From Gelidibacter algens (GTDB lineage: Bacteria > Bacteroidota > Bacteroidia > Flavobacteriales > Flavobacteriaceae), in the NCBI RefSeq assembly GCF_001678675.1, contig NZ_LZRN01000008.1, forward strand, positions 62,001-126,000: DNA of 64,000 nt. The letters are read 5' to 3'. The stretch's first letter is position 1. Every line of letters starts with the position of its first letter. Shown here in pieces: positions 7,921-16,489 of the stretch. The notes beneath the pieces are model-generated. The model saw nothing but the letters and a program-made list of their open reading frames with translations, ran no database searches and was not told where the DNA came from. The position numbers were made by a program, and so were the translations under genes.

Positions 7921-9323
7921 TAATTTTTGACGAATTTTCGGGTAGTTTTCTGTCCATCTGCATTATAAATCTCCATGAGATACATGCCCTTAGCCAAGTT
8001 CTCTGTGGAAATTTTTGACAAGTGGCTTTCAAAGGTAACCAATGTTTTTATTTGTTGTCCTTGAATGTTGTAAATATGCAATTTGGATATTGGGTTATTT
8101 TTACTTCCAAAATCTATAATAAGCTCTGCACCAGCAGGATTTGGATAAAGTTTCATATCAGGCAAGTCGGACTGCGCTATATGTAAATTAGGGTCTTTAA
8201 TTTTGTATATTGATCCTGAATTGATAGCGCCAATATATAACTCGCCTTTGTTATCTTCTCCAAACGTCGTCCAGTTATTCCCTTGAAAGGCTTCAGAAAA
8301 AGCCATGGTCCATACACCTTCTTTTTCTGTAAGCATTCCTATTTCAGAACTGCAAAAATCAGCAAAAAAATAAATTCCTGTAAAATTAGGCTGAGCTACA
8401 CCTCTATATCTATACCCCCCCGTAATAGAGCATTTTGGAACTCCACTGTTGATGTGTGAATATCCGGTAATGGGATACGTTAACGCGTCAACGTCTGAGC
8501 ATTCTATGTCTGTATAAAATTCGTTTCCTTCGTAACAGGGCCATCCATAATTGAGGCCTCCTTCTGTAGCAGAAACGTTATTGATTTCTTCGGAATTGCT
8601 CTGTCCTACATCTGCAATCCAAAGTTCATTGGTGACGTGATCAATAGAAAATTTCCAAGGATTTCTCAGCCCATATGCCCAAATTTCATCCAAAGCGTCA
8701 GGGTTGCCTACATAGGGATTGGTGTCGGGAATGCCGTAATTTTTCCCATCTTCTGGTTTATCGACATCTATTCTCAAAATCTTTCCTAAAAATGAATTGA
8801 GGTTCTGTGCTTTTTTATCGGGATCACCATCACCTCCGCCATCACCAAGTGCGATGTAGAGCAGTCCATCAGCATTAAAAACCAATTCGCCACCATTATG
8901 ATTGCTGTAAGGTTGTGGGATGATCATTAAAATGAGTTCTGAATTTGGGTCTGCCATTGAAGGATCTGCAGTGCTGCTAGTGAACCTGGAAATGATGGTT
9001 TCTAAATTTCCATTGACATAATTAACATAAAAATAACCGTTTGAGGTGTAATTGGGGTGAAAAGCCAAACCTAGCAGGCCGCGCTCATCTTGCGCATCAC
9101 TTACCCTATCTTTGATATCTAAAAAGGGAGCGTCGTTGACTTTACCATCCTCATTGATGATGTAGATGAGACCACGGAGATCCACAATAAATAATCGAGA
9201 ATCTCCCGCGTGCTTAATACTAACTGGATTAGGAACTCCCGAAACAAACAACTCAATTTCGATTTCCTGAGCAAAGCTATTAACACCACATAAAAAGCCA
9301 ATAAGGAATATAATATTTTTCAT
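7920..9323 (-). CDS. Secreted PQQ-dependent sugar dehydrogenase-like protein with type IX sorting tail
   Basis: 467 aa. Signal peptide (about 1-19, ending VNSFAQ). Then a six-bladed glucose/sorbosone dehydrogenase beta-propeller: GLLGLAFHPNY, HNGGELVFNADGLLYIALGDGG and AYGLRNPWKFS are family signatures. About 80 C-terminal residues (from LYPNPAGAEL to TTRKFVKN) form a Por-secretion, type IX sorting domain, so the protein should cross the outer membrane. Likely oxidises aldose sugars at the cell surface; substrate unknown. It probably co-transcribes with the downstream methyltransferase (TAATG overlap), an odd functional pairing. Confidence 0.9.
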   Translation of the reverse strand: MKNIIFLIGFLCGVNSFAQEIEIELFVSGVPNPVSIKHAGDSRLFIVDLRGLIYIINEDGKVNDAPFLDIKDRVSDAQDERGLLGLAFHPNYTSNGYFYVNYVNGNLETIISRFTSSTADPSMADPNSELILMIIPQPYSNHNGGELVFNADGLLYIALGDGGGDGDPDKKAQNLNSFLGKILRIDVDKPEDGKNYGIPDTNPYVGNPDALDEIWAYGLRNPWKFSIDHVTNELWIADVGQSNSEEINNVSATEGGLNYGWPCYEGNEFYTDIECSDVDALTYPITGYSHINSGVPKCSITGGYRYRGVAQPNFTGIYFFADFCSSEIGMLTEKEGVWTMAFSEAFQGNNWTTFGEDNKGELYIGAINSGSIYKIKDPNLHIAQSDLPDMKLYPNPAGAELIIDFGSKNNPISKLHIYNIQGQQIKTLVTFESHLSKISTENLAKGMYLMEIYNADGQKTTRKFVKN

Positions 9324-9383
9324 AGTCTTAGTTTTTAAATAGTTAAGTCTAAGCTACAAAAAAAATTGACGATGAATAGAAAG

Positions 9384-9836
9384 TCACTGAGTTAAATTTT
9401 TTGCTATGTTTTCACAAGCATCATTCAAAAGCGTGAAGACCTCATCAAAATCTTCAGAAGTACCCCAATAAGGATCAGGAACCTCTTGTGAAGACGAGGA
9501 AACATATTTTAGAATCAACTGGACCTTTGAGATATCATCTGAGTTTCTTGCCAATTTCACCACATTGTCATAATTGGAGTGGTCCATGACATAAATAATA
9601 TCATACGTGTCAAAATCTGATCGTTCAAATTGTCTACACCTTTGACCGGAAATATCGATGCCATTGGCTTTTGCTGTAGCAATAGAACGGTGGTCAGGTA
9701 ATTGCCCTATATGATAATCTCCTGTACCAGCAGAGTCTACCGTAAATTTATCAGAAGAAAGTTTAGATTCAAGAATGCCATGTGCTAATGGAGATCGGCA
9801 GATATTACCCAAGCAAACCATTAGTATTTTTGTCAT
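9384..9836 (-). CDS. Low-molecular-weight protein tyrosine phosphatase
   Basis: 150-aa cytoplasmic phosphatase. The P-loop CLGNICRS at residues 8-15 carries nucleophile Cys8 and Arg14, and the general acid Asp121 lies in VPDPYWG. Length and order are typical of the LMW-PTP family. It lies downstream of dnaA, separated by 98 bp, on the same strand. No adjacent tyrosine kinase or polysaccharide operon is present, so the substrate is open. Confidence 0.95.
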   Translation of the reverse strand: MTKILMVCLGNICRSPLAHGILESKLSSDKFTVDSAGTGDYHIGQLPDHRSIATAKANGIDISGQRCRQFERSDFDTYDIIYVMDHSNYDNVVKLARNSDDISKVQLILKYVSSSSQEVPDPYWGTSEDFDEVFTLLNDACENIAKNLTQ

Positions 9837-9934
9837 GATACTTTATTCTTTGTTAACGTTTAGAATCTATAGAAAATTGATGTTCACATAATAAGCGATG
9901 CACATAGGCCTCGGTTTTCATTCAATACTGTTTT

Positions 9935-11362
9935 CTAAAGGGCTAATTTTTTGGAAATATCCTCAACATATTTTCTAAACTGTTTGTCAGTAGAGGAGAG
10001 GTTGTCAACCGTTTTGCAGGCATGAAGTACTGTTGCATGATCACGTTTGCCAATTTGCGATCCGATACTCGCTAAAGATGCTTTTGTAAATTTTTTCGCA
10101 AAAAACATCGCTAACTGTCTTGCTTGAACAATGTGCCTTTTTCTGGTTTTGGATTGTAAAGTGTTGACATCCATTTGAAAGTAGTCAGAAACTACTTTTT
10201 GGATATAATCAATAGAAACTTCACGCTTAGTGTTCTTAACAAACTTCTCAACAATTTCCTTAGCAAGGTTTATCGTAATCTCTTTTTTGTTGAAAGACGA
10301 TTGTGCTATTAAAGAAATAATGGCGCCTTCCAATTCCCTAACGTTGGTTTTGATGTGCTTGGCAACATATTCAATAATATCATCCTCCATTTCAACGCCA
10401 TCACGATACAGTTTGTTTTTCAAAATAGACACGCGGGTCTCAAAATCAGGACTCTGTAATTCAGCTGAGAGTCCCCATTTGAATCGGGATAATAATCGCT
10501 GTTCAATATCCTGCATGTCTACAGGTGCCTTATCACTTGTTAAAATAACTTGTTTGCCGTTCTGGTGCAGGTGGTTAAAAATATGGAAGAATACGTCTTG
10601 CGTACCTGATTTTCCCGATAAAAATTGAACGTCGTCAATAATGAGGACATCAATAATTTGATAGAAATGAATAAAATCATTTCTGTTATTCTTCTTTACA
10701 GAATCGATATACTGTTGTGTGAATTTCTCAGCAGAGATATAAAGGACTGTTTTTTCAGGATATTTATCTTTGATATCAATACCAATGGCATGTGCCAAAT
10801 GGGTTTTACCAAGACCAACACCACCAAAAATCAATAGGGGATTGAATGAAGTGCCACCAGGTTTGTTGGCTACCGCCAGTCCAGCATTTCTCGCCAAACG
10901 GTTGGAGTCACCTTCTAAAAAGTTTTCAAAACTGTAATTAGGATTGAGTTGCGACTCAATCTTTACGTTTCTGATACCCGGAATGACAAACGGATTCTTT
11001 AGTTCTGGATTCTTGTTCTTTAAAGGAATATCAACATCTTGTGATTTTAAGGTACTTCTATTTGAGCTTGGTATTTTTTCTGTAAACGGTTGCTTATTGC
11101 CATAAGTGTTTTCCATCTTAATAACATAAACCAGTTTTGCCGTCTCTCCAAGTTCTTTATTAAGGGATACTTTTAAGATCTTGACATAATGTTCTTCAAG
11201 CCATTCGTAAAAGAATTTACTAGGGACTTGAATACTTAAAGCGTTGTCAGTAAGTTTGACTGCTGTAATAGGTTCAAACCAAGTTTTGTATGCTTGGGGT
11301 TGTATATTGTCCTTTATAAAAGACAGACAATTATTCCAAACCGATTGCGCAGTTACCTCCAT
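9935..11362 (-). CDS. dnaA: Chromosomal replication initiator DnaA
   Basis: 475-aa AAA+ initiator that binds DnaA boxes and opens oriC. Domain I is at about 1-85. A variable linker follows, then domain III with Walker A (FGGVGLGKTH, about 179-188) and Walker B (VLIIDDVQF, about 238-246). The C-terminal DNA-binding domain has the signature KRDHATVLHACKTV. No cluster of DnaA boxes (TTATCCACA-like) is visible on either side, so the origin is probably elsewhere, as is common in Bacteroidetes. Confidence 0.98.
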   Translation of the reverse strand: MEVTAQSVWNNCLSFIKDNIQPQAYKTWFEPITAVKLTDNALSIQVPSKFFYEWLEEHYVKILKVSLNKELGETAKLVYVIKMENTYGNKQPFTEKIPSSNRSTLKSQDVDIPLKNKNPELKNPFVIPGIRNVKIESQLNPNYSFENFLEGDSNRLARNAGLAVANKPGGTSFNPLLIFGGVGLGKTHLAHAIGIDIKDKYPEKTVLYISAEKFTQQYIDSVKKNNRNDFIHFYQIIDVLIIDDVQFLSGKSGTQDVFFHIFNHLHQNGKQVILTSDKAPVDMQDIEQRLLSRFKWGLSAELQSPDFETRVSILKNKLYRDGVEMEDDIIEYVAKHIKTNVRELEGAIISLIAQSSFNKKEITINLAKEIVEKFVKNTKREVSIDYIQKVVSDYFQMDVNTLQSKTRKRHIVQARQLAMFFAKKFTKASLASIGSQIGKRDHATVLHACKTVDNLSSTDKQFRKYVEDISKKLAL

Positions 11363-11553
11363 TATAAAAAGTTAATTTTTTGTTTGTAAGTCAGATTAGT
11401 AAAAAGAAGAGAAATTTGTGCTTTCCCTTGAATATTTTCTGAGACAAATATGTGAACAAAATTCTGAAAAAAAAAATCAAAAGCTATTGAATATCCAGTA
11501 TTTTTTTCCCATGTTTAAATCTTGATGAAAGTACGAAAAATAAATTAAAAAAA

Positions 11554-11964
11554 ATGTCAATTCCTTTATATTCCGATGAAATTGAACTTCGAGTTCGTTA
11601 TGGTGAAACTGATCAAATGGGTGTCGTTTACCACGCTAATTACGCCCAATACTTTGAGGTTGGGCGTGTTGAATGGTTAAGGAAATTTGGAGTTTCTTAC
11701 AAGCAAATGGAGGCCGACGGACTGATGCTGCCCGTGATAAAATTAGCTATAGAGTTCAAAAAGCCAGCCCTTTATGACGACTTAATTAAAGTGAAAACCC
11801 AATTGGTAAAATTGCCATCTGCCCGTATTGAATTTGACTATGAAATCACGAATAAATCTGGAGAAATTTTAACCTTGGGAAGCACCGTTTTGGTGTTTAT
11901 GGATGTTAAACAGAATAGACCTACAAGATGCCCAAAATATCTTTTAGATAAACTGCAGAATTAA
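11554..11964 (+). CDS. Acyl-CoA thioesterase, YbgC/4HBT hotdog family
   Basis: 136-aa hotdog-fold thioesterase. The 4-hydroxybenzoyl-CoA thioesterase signature is visible at residues 10-40 (VRYGETDQMGVVYHANY, then EVGRVEWLRKFG), with the catalytic Asp in ETDQMG. It is expected to hydrolyse short or medium acyl-CoA thioesters. It is a single gene, divergent from dnaA and convergent with yigZ, the last four bases overlapping. Confidence 0.9.
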   Translation: MSIPLYSDEIELRVRYGETDQMGVVYHANYAQYFEVGRVEWLRKFGVSYKQMEADGLMLPVIKLAIEFKKPALYDDLIKVKTQLVKLPSARIEFDYEITNKSGEILTLGSTVLVFMDVKQNRPTRCPKYLLDKLQN

Positions 11965-12581
11965 TCGTTCAAAACTTTTGCATCAACCCCGAAAATGGCT
12001 TCAAAAGCTTTCAAAACATCTTTCGCTTTTTTTAATCGGACAGAAATATTGATCGTGCAATCCAATTCTAAAGTTTGATTTTTGATCTTTAATTTTTTTT
12101 CTTTGATGATTCGCATAACCTTATTCATGTCTTTGTATTCAAATTTCAGTTCTATGTCTTGATTTATAGTTCTTGTGACAATTTTTGAATGTTCCAAGGC
12201 CAATTGCGCTGCCGTTTTATACGCCGAGATAAGTCCACCAACACCCAATTTCACGCCTCCAAAATACCTGACCACAACAATCAGCACATTGGTGACTTCA
12301 AAGGATTGGATTTGTCCGTAAATAGGCATGCCTGCGCTATTGTTGGGCTCACCATCATCATTGACCCTAAATTGGTAGTGGTTTTCTTGGGTTCCAATTT
12401 GATAGGCATAACACCAATGTCTTGCAGAGTGGTGCTGCTTTTTGAGAGCTTCAAGATGAATTTTGACAGCATCTTCAGAGGTTACGGGAAATGCATAACC
12501 AAAAAACTTGCTGTTTTTTTCTTTGTACAAGACGTCATCAGAAGGTTTGGATAGGGTTTTATAGGTGTCTTTTTCTATCAT
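11961..12581 (-). CDS. yigZ: YigZ/IMPACT family protein
   Basis: 206 aa counted from ATG 12581. An upstream in-frame TTG at 12590 is less likely because family members begin MIEKDTYKT. The N-terminal IMPACT domain has HSARHWCYAY, DDGEPNNSAGMP and VVRYFGGVKLGVGGLI; a smaller C-terminal alpha-beta domain follows. The family is thought to act in translation or ribosome-associated regulation, but the biochemical role is unsettled. It is the last gene of the minus-strand ribD operon, close behind the EamA transporter. Confidence 0.9.
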   Translation of the reverse strand: MIEKDTYKTLSKPSDDVLYKEKNSKFFGYAFPVTSEDAVKIHLEALKKQHHSARHWCYAYQIGTQENHYQFRVNDDGEPNNSAGMPIYGQIQSFEVTNVLIVVVRYFGGVKLGVGGLISAYKTAAQLALEHSKIVTRTINQDIELKFEYKDMNKVMRIIKEKKLKIKNQTLELDCTINISVRLKKAKDVLKAFEAIFGVDAKVLND

Positions 12582-12582
12582 C

Positions 12583-13446
12583 TTATGCAAACGTCACCAA
12601 ATATATTGAAATTAAGGCTAAACCAATCCCAGCCCAATTTTTTTTGCTTAACTGTTCTTTGAAAATTAAAAGACCTATTAATGTGGAAACCATAACAATG
12701 GCAACATTGTTTATTGTAAAAAGCGTTGAGCTTTCTGTATTGGGTAAGTTGAGGGCTTTAATAATAAAAAACAGAGACGCATAATTGACAATGCCCAAAG
12801 CTATACCACCAAGAATACTTTTGGGGTCAAATTGAAATTCTTTTCTAAAGAATTGAACGGTCAGGATTCCAATTCCAACAACTGCTGCAATTAAGAAGAT
12901 AGATGCTGAAAACAGAGAAATAGTATCTTCAGGAACATAATTATTCTGTAAATATTTGATGGAGGTATCAATAATTCCTGAGCCAAAAAAGAGTACCACA
13001 GGGAGCAGTAGATTTTTCTTGAAATTAACACTGGTCTTTGATTTTGCTGAGACTAGGTAAACGGAAATTAAAGCTAAAACAATTCCAATTATTTTCTGAA
13101 AGCCAATACTTTCCTCGTACAAATAGATGCCAAAAATAACAGGAATAATCACGCTCATCTTTGAAGCTACAGAAGCTACGGAAAGACCATTTTTTTGGGC
13201 GGTCCACGCCATAATATTAAAGATGCCTATAAACATGACTCCCAAAACAATACTGCCCAGAAACCATTGGGCTTCAAAAATACTTTGGATTGCTACAGGT
13301 TTTTGATTGATGAGCATACCACATGAAAAAGCCACTAAGTAATTAACCACAATGGATTGGAGCGTATTGACATTGAATTTCTCCAATAGTTTAAATACCA
13401 CAAAAATCAGTAAGGAAGCAGTAATGCTGAGGATGAGGTATATCAA
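12583..13446 (-). CDS. EamA/DMT family transporter
   Basis: 287-aa integral membrane protein with about ten hydrophobic helices arranged as two EamA repeats, typical of drug/metabolite exporters. The start is TTG, overlapping the stop of the upstream HAD gene by four bases (TTGA), which suggests coupled translation. Substrate unknown; a metabolite linked to riboflavin or sugar phosphates would fit the operon but is only a guess. Confidence 0.88.
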   Translation of the reverse strand: MIYLILSITASLLIFVVFKLLEKFNVNTLQSIVVNYLVAFSCGMLINQKPVAIQSIFEAQWFLGSIVLGVMFIGIFNIMAWTAQKNGLSVASVASKMSVIIPVIFGIYLYEESIGFQKIIGIVLALISVYLVSAKSKTSVNFKKNLLLPVVLFFGSGIIDTSIKYLQNNYVPEDTISLFSASIFLIAAVVGIGILTVQFFRKEFQFDPKSILGGIALGIVNYASLFFIIKALNLPNTESSTLFTINNVAIVMVSTLIGLLIFKEQLSKKNWAGIGLALISIYLVTFA

Positions 13447-14054
13447 AACAATTCACTTTTAGCTGAAAACAGTGTGGTGATGTCTTCAGTTTCCGGATTA
13501 ATATGCCAGGTGTGAATGCCTAATTTGGCAGCTGATAGGATGTTTTCTTCGGTATCATCAATAAATAAGGATTCCTCAGCGTTCATATTATTTTCCTTCA
13601 AAACGAATTCATAAATGTTCGCATTTGGTTTCCGTAATTGGATTTCGTGGGATAGGTAAAAAGCGTCAAAATTAGCTCTGAATTCTTCATAGAAACCTAT
13701 ATTTTCTTTGATCCAATTGATGTGCATTTCGTTGGTGTTGCTCAGTAAAATAAGTTTATACTTTTTATCGGCAGCCAGCTGTTGCACATATTCCAATCTG
13801 TGATTTGGAAAATCTCTCAAAATATAATTCCATGTACCAATAATTTCATCTCTGTCAAGGTTGGGGAAATTGTCCAAATAGAATTCCAGAAATTCGTCGG
13901 TAGACATCAATCCTTGTTCATAAAGTGCATTAATGGCATGAATTTCATCAGACAGCATATCCGTTCCAAATAGATTGAGTGCTCTGTCCAAGGCGCCTTT
14001 TTTATCAAGGTTAATGAACACATCGCCAAAATCAAATATCAAATTCTTAATCAT
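13443..14054 (-). CDS. HAD superfamily phosphatase (HAD-IA, YihX-like)
   Basis: 203-aa haloacid-dehalogenase-fold hydrolase. Motif I is FDFGDV, the DxG variant common in the YihX/epoxide-hydrolase-N branch. Motif II is LLSNTNEMH, motif III includes the Lys in RKPNANIYEFVL, and motif IV is FIDDTEENI. It overlaps ribD by 8 nt. Because the riboflavin pathway needs a HAD phosphatase for 5-amino-6-ribitylamino-uracil phosphate, a role after RibD is attractive but unproven; sugar-phosphate phosphatase is the alternative. Confidence 0.88.
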   Translation of the reverse strand: MIKNLIFDFGDVFINLDKKGALDRALNLFGTDMLSDEIHAINALYEQGLMSTDEFLEFYLDNFPNLDRDEIIGTWNYILRDFPNHRLEYVQQLAADKKYKLILLSNTNEMHINWIKENIGFYEEFRANFDAFYLSHEIQLRKPNANIYEFVLKENNMNAEESLFIDDTEENILSAAKLGIHTWHINPETEDITTLFSAKSELF

Positions 14055-15099
14055 TTACATATATTTTTAAAGTATCGTCTATAATTTTTTCCTCTGAAAT
14101 CAAATGTCCTGCGCATTCGGGCGCTTTTGTGCCAGCACCAAATTTTGCAGGCCCTGTGAAAATCCTAGCTTCATCCCAAAGATTTTCATCAATAAAAGTT
14201 TGAAGCGTTTGACGACCACCTTCAATAATAACGGAAGTGATATCATTGTTAAACAGGATTGCACAGATTTGTTGGGCAATTTTTTCATTCGAATCCCAAT
14301 TCAAAAAGTCAAAATTATAATCTAGCCTCTCCTTGTGTCTTGCATGGTGCCGATCACTTATTATGATTGTGGTTGCTTTTTGATCAAAAACAGCAGCATT
14401 CTTTGAGAGTCGTGAATTTTTATCCAAAACAATGCGTATGGGGTTTTTACCAGTCCAGTCCCTAACTGTCAAACTAGGATTATCTGCAATAACGGTGTTG
14501 GTCCCCACTAAAATGGATTGTTCTTCCGTACGCCATTTGTGAACCAATTGCCGAGAAATTCGATTGGTAATCCACACTGGCTTACGTTCATCTCTTGATT
14601 GAGGTGCAATAAAACCATCCGCAGTTTCTGCCCATTTTAAAATGATGTAGGGCCGTTTTTTATTGTGAAACGTAAAAAAACGCTTGTGGTGTGCTTTGAC
14701 TTCATCTTCCAAAACGCCAACTATCACTTCACATCCTGAGGATTTTAATTTTTCAACGCCTTTTCCACCCACTTTACTGTGCGTATCAATAGTACCTATG
14801 ACAACTTTTGGGATTTTAAATTTGAGTATGGCGTCAGCACAAGGTGGTGTTTTTCCAAAATGTGAACAGGGCTCTAAGGTGACGTAAAGTGTGGCCTGGT
14901 CCAATAACGATTTATTTTTGACATTATTGATAGCATTTACCTCGGCATGTGCGCCTCCATACGGACTAGTATATCCTTCGCCAACAATTTTTTGATCATG
15001 AACAATAACACAACCCACCATCGGATTTGGAGCTGTGGTGCCCAATCCATTTTTGCCAATGTCAATGCAGCGTTTTATGTATTTTTCATGTATATTCAC
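14047..15099 (-). CDS. ribD: Bifunctional riboflavin biosynthesis deaminase/reductase RibD
   Basis: 350-aa two-domain enzyme. The N-terminal deaminase (1 to about 145) carries the zinc motifs HAEVNAI and PCSHFGKTPPCADAI. The C-terminal reductase (about 150-350) includes GTNTVIADNPSLTVR and IIEGGRQTLQ. It catalyses steps two and three of riboflavin synthesis. The start is GTG at 15099, because family members begin near HEKYIKRCI. No other rib genes are adjacent. A TAnnTTTG box ends only 5 nt before the start codon. Confidence 0.97.
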   Translation of the reverse strand: MNIHEKYIKRCIDIGKNGLGTTAPNPMVGCVIVHDQKIVGEGYTSPYGGAHAEVNAINNVKNKSLLDQATLYVTLEPCSHFGKTPPCADAILKFKIPKVVIGTIDTHSKVGGKGVEKLKSSGCEVIVGVLEDEVKAHHKRFFTFHNKKRPYIILKWAETADGFIAPQSRDERKPVWITNRISRQLVHKWRTEEQSILVGTNTVIADNPSLTVRDWTGKNPIRIVLDKNSRLSKNAAVFDQKATTIIISDRHHARHKERLDYNFDFLNWDSNEKIAQQICAILFNNDITSVIIEGGRQTLQTFIDENLWDEARIFTGPAKFGAGTKAPECAGHLISEEKIIDDTLKIYVND

Positions 15100-15104
15100 G
15101 ACTG

Positions 15105-15112
15105 CAAAAATA
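15105..15112 (-). promoter_or_regulatory. ribD promoter -7 box in a 23-bp divergent gap
   Basis: TATTTTTG on the minus strand fits TAnnTTTG and leaves 5 nt before the ribD GTG start, implying a nearly leaderless mRNA. The gap to the divergent GNAT gene is only 23 bp, so upstream promoter contacts must fall inside that gene. Confidence 0.5.
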
Positions 15113-15122
15113 ACATAATATC

Positions 15123-15614
15123 GTGAGCAAAAACCCTATCCTGATCAGAGAAATTAAAACTGAAGATGATGCACAAGTTGCACAGGTCATTCGTGATGTG
15201 TTGGTTGAAATGGGTGCCCCAAAAGTAGGTACTGCCTATGCCGACAAAGCGCTGGATGAAATGACAGCTACTTATAATAAGGACAATGCCACTTATTTTG
15301 TGGTAGCTGATGGCGGTAAAATCATCGGAGGTGCGGGTATAGCTCCACTGGAGAATTATGAAGGGAGTATTTGCGAGTTGCAAAAAATGTACTTTTTACC
15401 CGAAGCTAGAGCTAGAGGCTTAGGGGCTGAAATGATGGCGGTATGCTTAAAAAAAGCCAAAGCTCTTGGTTTTGAAAAATGCTATTTGGAAACCCTGCCG
15501 TATATGAAAGACGCCACAAAACTTTACGCTAAAACAGGTTTTGAAAATTTGGATGGCCCAATGGGAGATACAGGACATTATTCCTGCAATGTTTGGATGA
15601 TAAAATCTTTATAA
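15123..15614 (+). CDS. GNAT family N-acetyltransferase
   Basis: 163-aa GNAT acetyltransferase with a GTG start. Recognisable parts are the central strand YFVVADGGKIIGGAGIAPL, the acetyl-CoA loop EARARGLGAEMM (about 97-108) and the C-terminal KLYAKTGFENLDGPMG. Substrate unknown. Its stop overlaps the prmC ATG by one base (TAATG), so prmC expression probably depends on it. Confidence 0.88.
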   Translation: MSKNPILIREIKTEDDAQVAQVIRDVLVEMGAPKVGTAYADKALDEMTATYNKDNATYFVVADGGKIIGGAGIAPLENYEGSICELQKMYFLPEARARGLGAEMMAVCLKKAKALGFEKCYLETLPYMKDATKLYAKTGFENLDGPMGDTGHYSCNVWMIKSL

Positions 15615-16489
15615 TGCTATTAAAAACTCTACGCGACCAATTTTATACGGAATTAACGGAACACTATCCGGAAACGGAAATTCAGTCTTTTTTTAATTTA
15701 TTATCCGAATGTTTTTTAAAAATGAAAGGTCACGAGGTGTCTTTAAATTTGTACGCCCCCATTTCAGGAAAGAAAACTGAAAAGTTTGAAAATGCTATCA
15801 AACGACTCAAAAAGCATGAGCCTATTCAATACATCATTGGTACTACTGAATTTTATGGACTACCTTTCAAAGTTACAGAAAGTACGTTAATACCCCGACC
15901 TGAAACGGAAGAGTTAGTACAGTGGGTGACAGACGTATCAACATCTAAAACTGAAAATTTTTCCATTCTTGATATTGGAACAGGATCAGGATGTATTGCT
16001 ATTTCTCTAGCAAAAAGCAGCCCTAATGCCACCGTATACGCTATAGATGTCAGTAAAAAAGCGTTGATTATTGCTAAAACCAACGCAAAATTGAATAAGG
16101 TAGACGTGGAATTTGTTGAATTGGATATCCTGAATTGGCAAAATGAACCTTGGAATATGGAATTTGAAGATGTAAAATTCGACATCATTGTCTCCAATCC
16201 GCCGTACGTTAGACAATTGGAAAAAGCTCAAATGAGTGCCAATGTATTGCGGCATGAACCTGGTCTCGCATTGTATGTTGAAGATGATGAGCCACTTGTT
16301 TTTTATAAAACCATAGCTGAATTTGCAACAGCACATCTTAAAGACCAGGGGCAACTTTTTTTTGAGATCAACCAGTATTTAGGTACTGAAATGATTGAAT
16401 TCCTCGAGGGCTCTAATTTCAAGGACGTTGTGCTCAAAAAAGATATCTTCGGAAATGACCGCATGGTTTCTGGAATCAAAATGTCTTGA
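15614..16489 (+). CDS. prmC: Release factor glutamine methyltransferase PrmC
   Basis: Methylates the GGQ glutamine of peptide release factors. 291 aa from ATG 15614. A longer reading from 15593 would overlap the preceding gene and adds no family sequence. It has an N-terminal helical domain, then a Rossmann methyltransferase with ILDIGTGSGCIAI (SAM motif I) and the substrate motif NPPYV. It converges with the beta-mannosidase gene; the two stop codons touch without any spacer. Confidence 0.95.
   Translation: MLLKTLRDQFYTELTEHYPETEIQSFFNLLSECFLKMKGHEVSLNLYAPISGKKTEKFENAIKRLKKHEPIQYIIGTTEFYGLPFKVTESTLIPRPETEELVQWVTDVSTSKTENFSILDIGTGSGCIAISLAKSSPNATVYAIDVSKKALIIAKTNAKLNKVDVEFVELDILNWQNEPWNMEFEDVKFDIIVSNPPYVRQLEKAQMSANVLRHEPGLALYVEDDEPLVFYKTIAEFATAHLKDQGQLFFEINQYLGTEMIEFLEGSNFKDVVLKKDIFGNDRMVSGIKMS

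Noticed and set aside
10230-10837. Long plus-strand reading frames inside dnaA
   Set aside because: They lie antisense to a complete, well-conserved gene and show no family motif.
11363-11553. Replication origin next to dnaA
   Set aside because: No cluster of TTATCCACA-like boxes is visible on either side of dnaA; only weak single matches such as TGTGAACAA.
13443-14054. HAD protein as proven riboflavin-pathway phosphatase
   Set aside because: Supported only by overlap with ribD; the motifs fit general HAD-IA sugar phosphatases equally well.
15100-15122. FMN riboswitch before ribD
   Set aside because: Only 23 bp separate ribD from its divergent neighbour, and the promoter box leaves no room for an aptamer.
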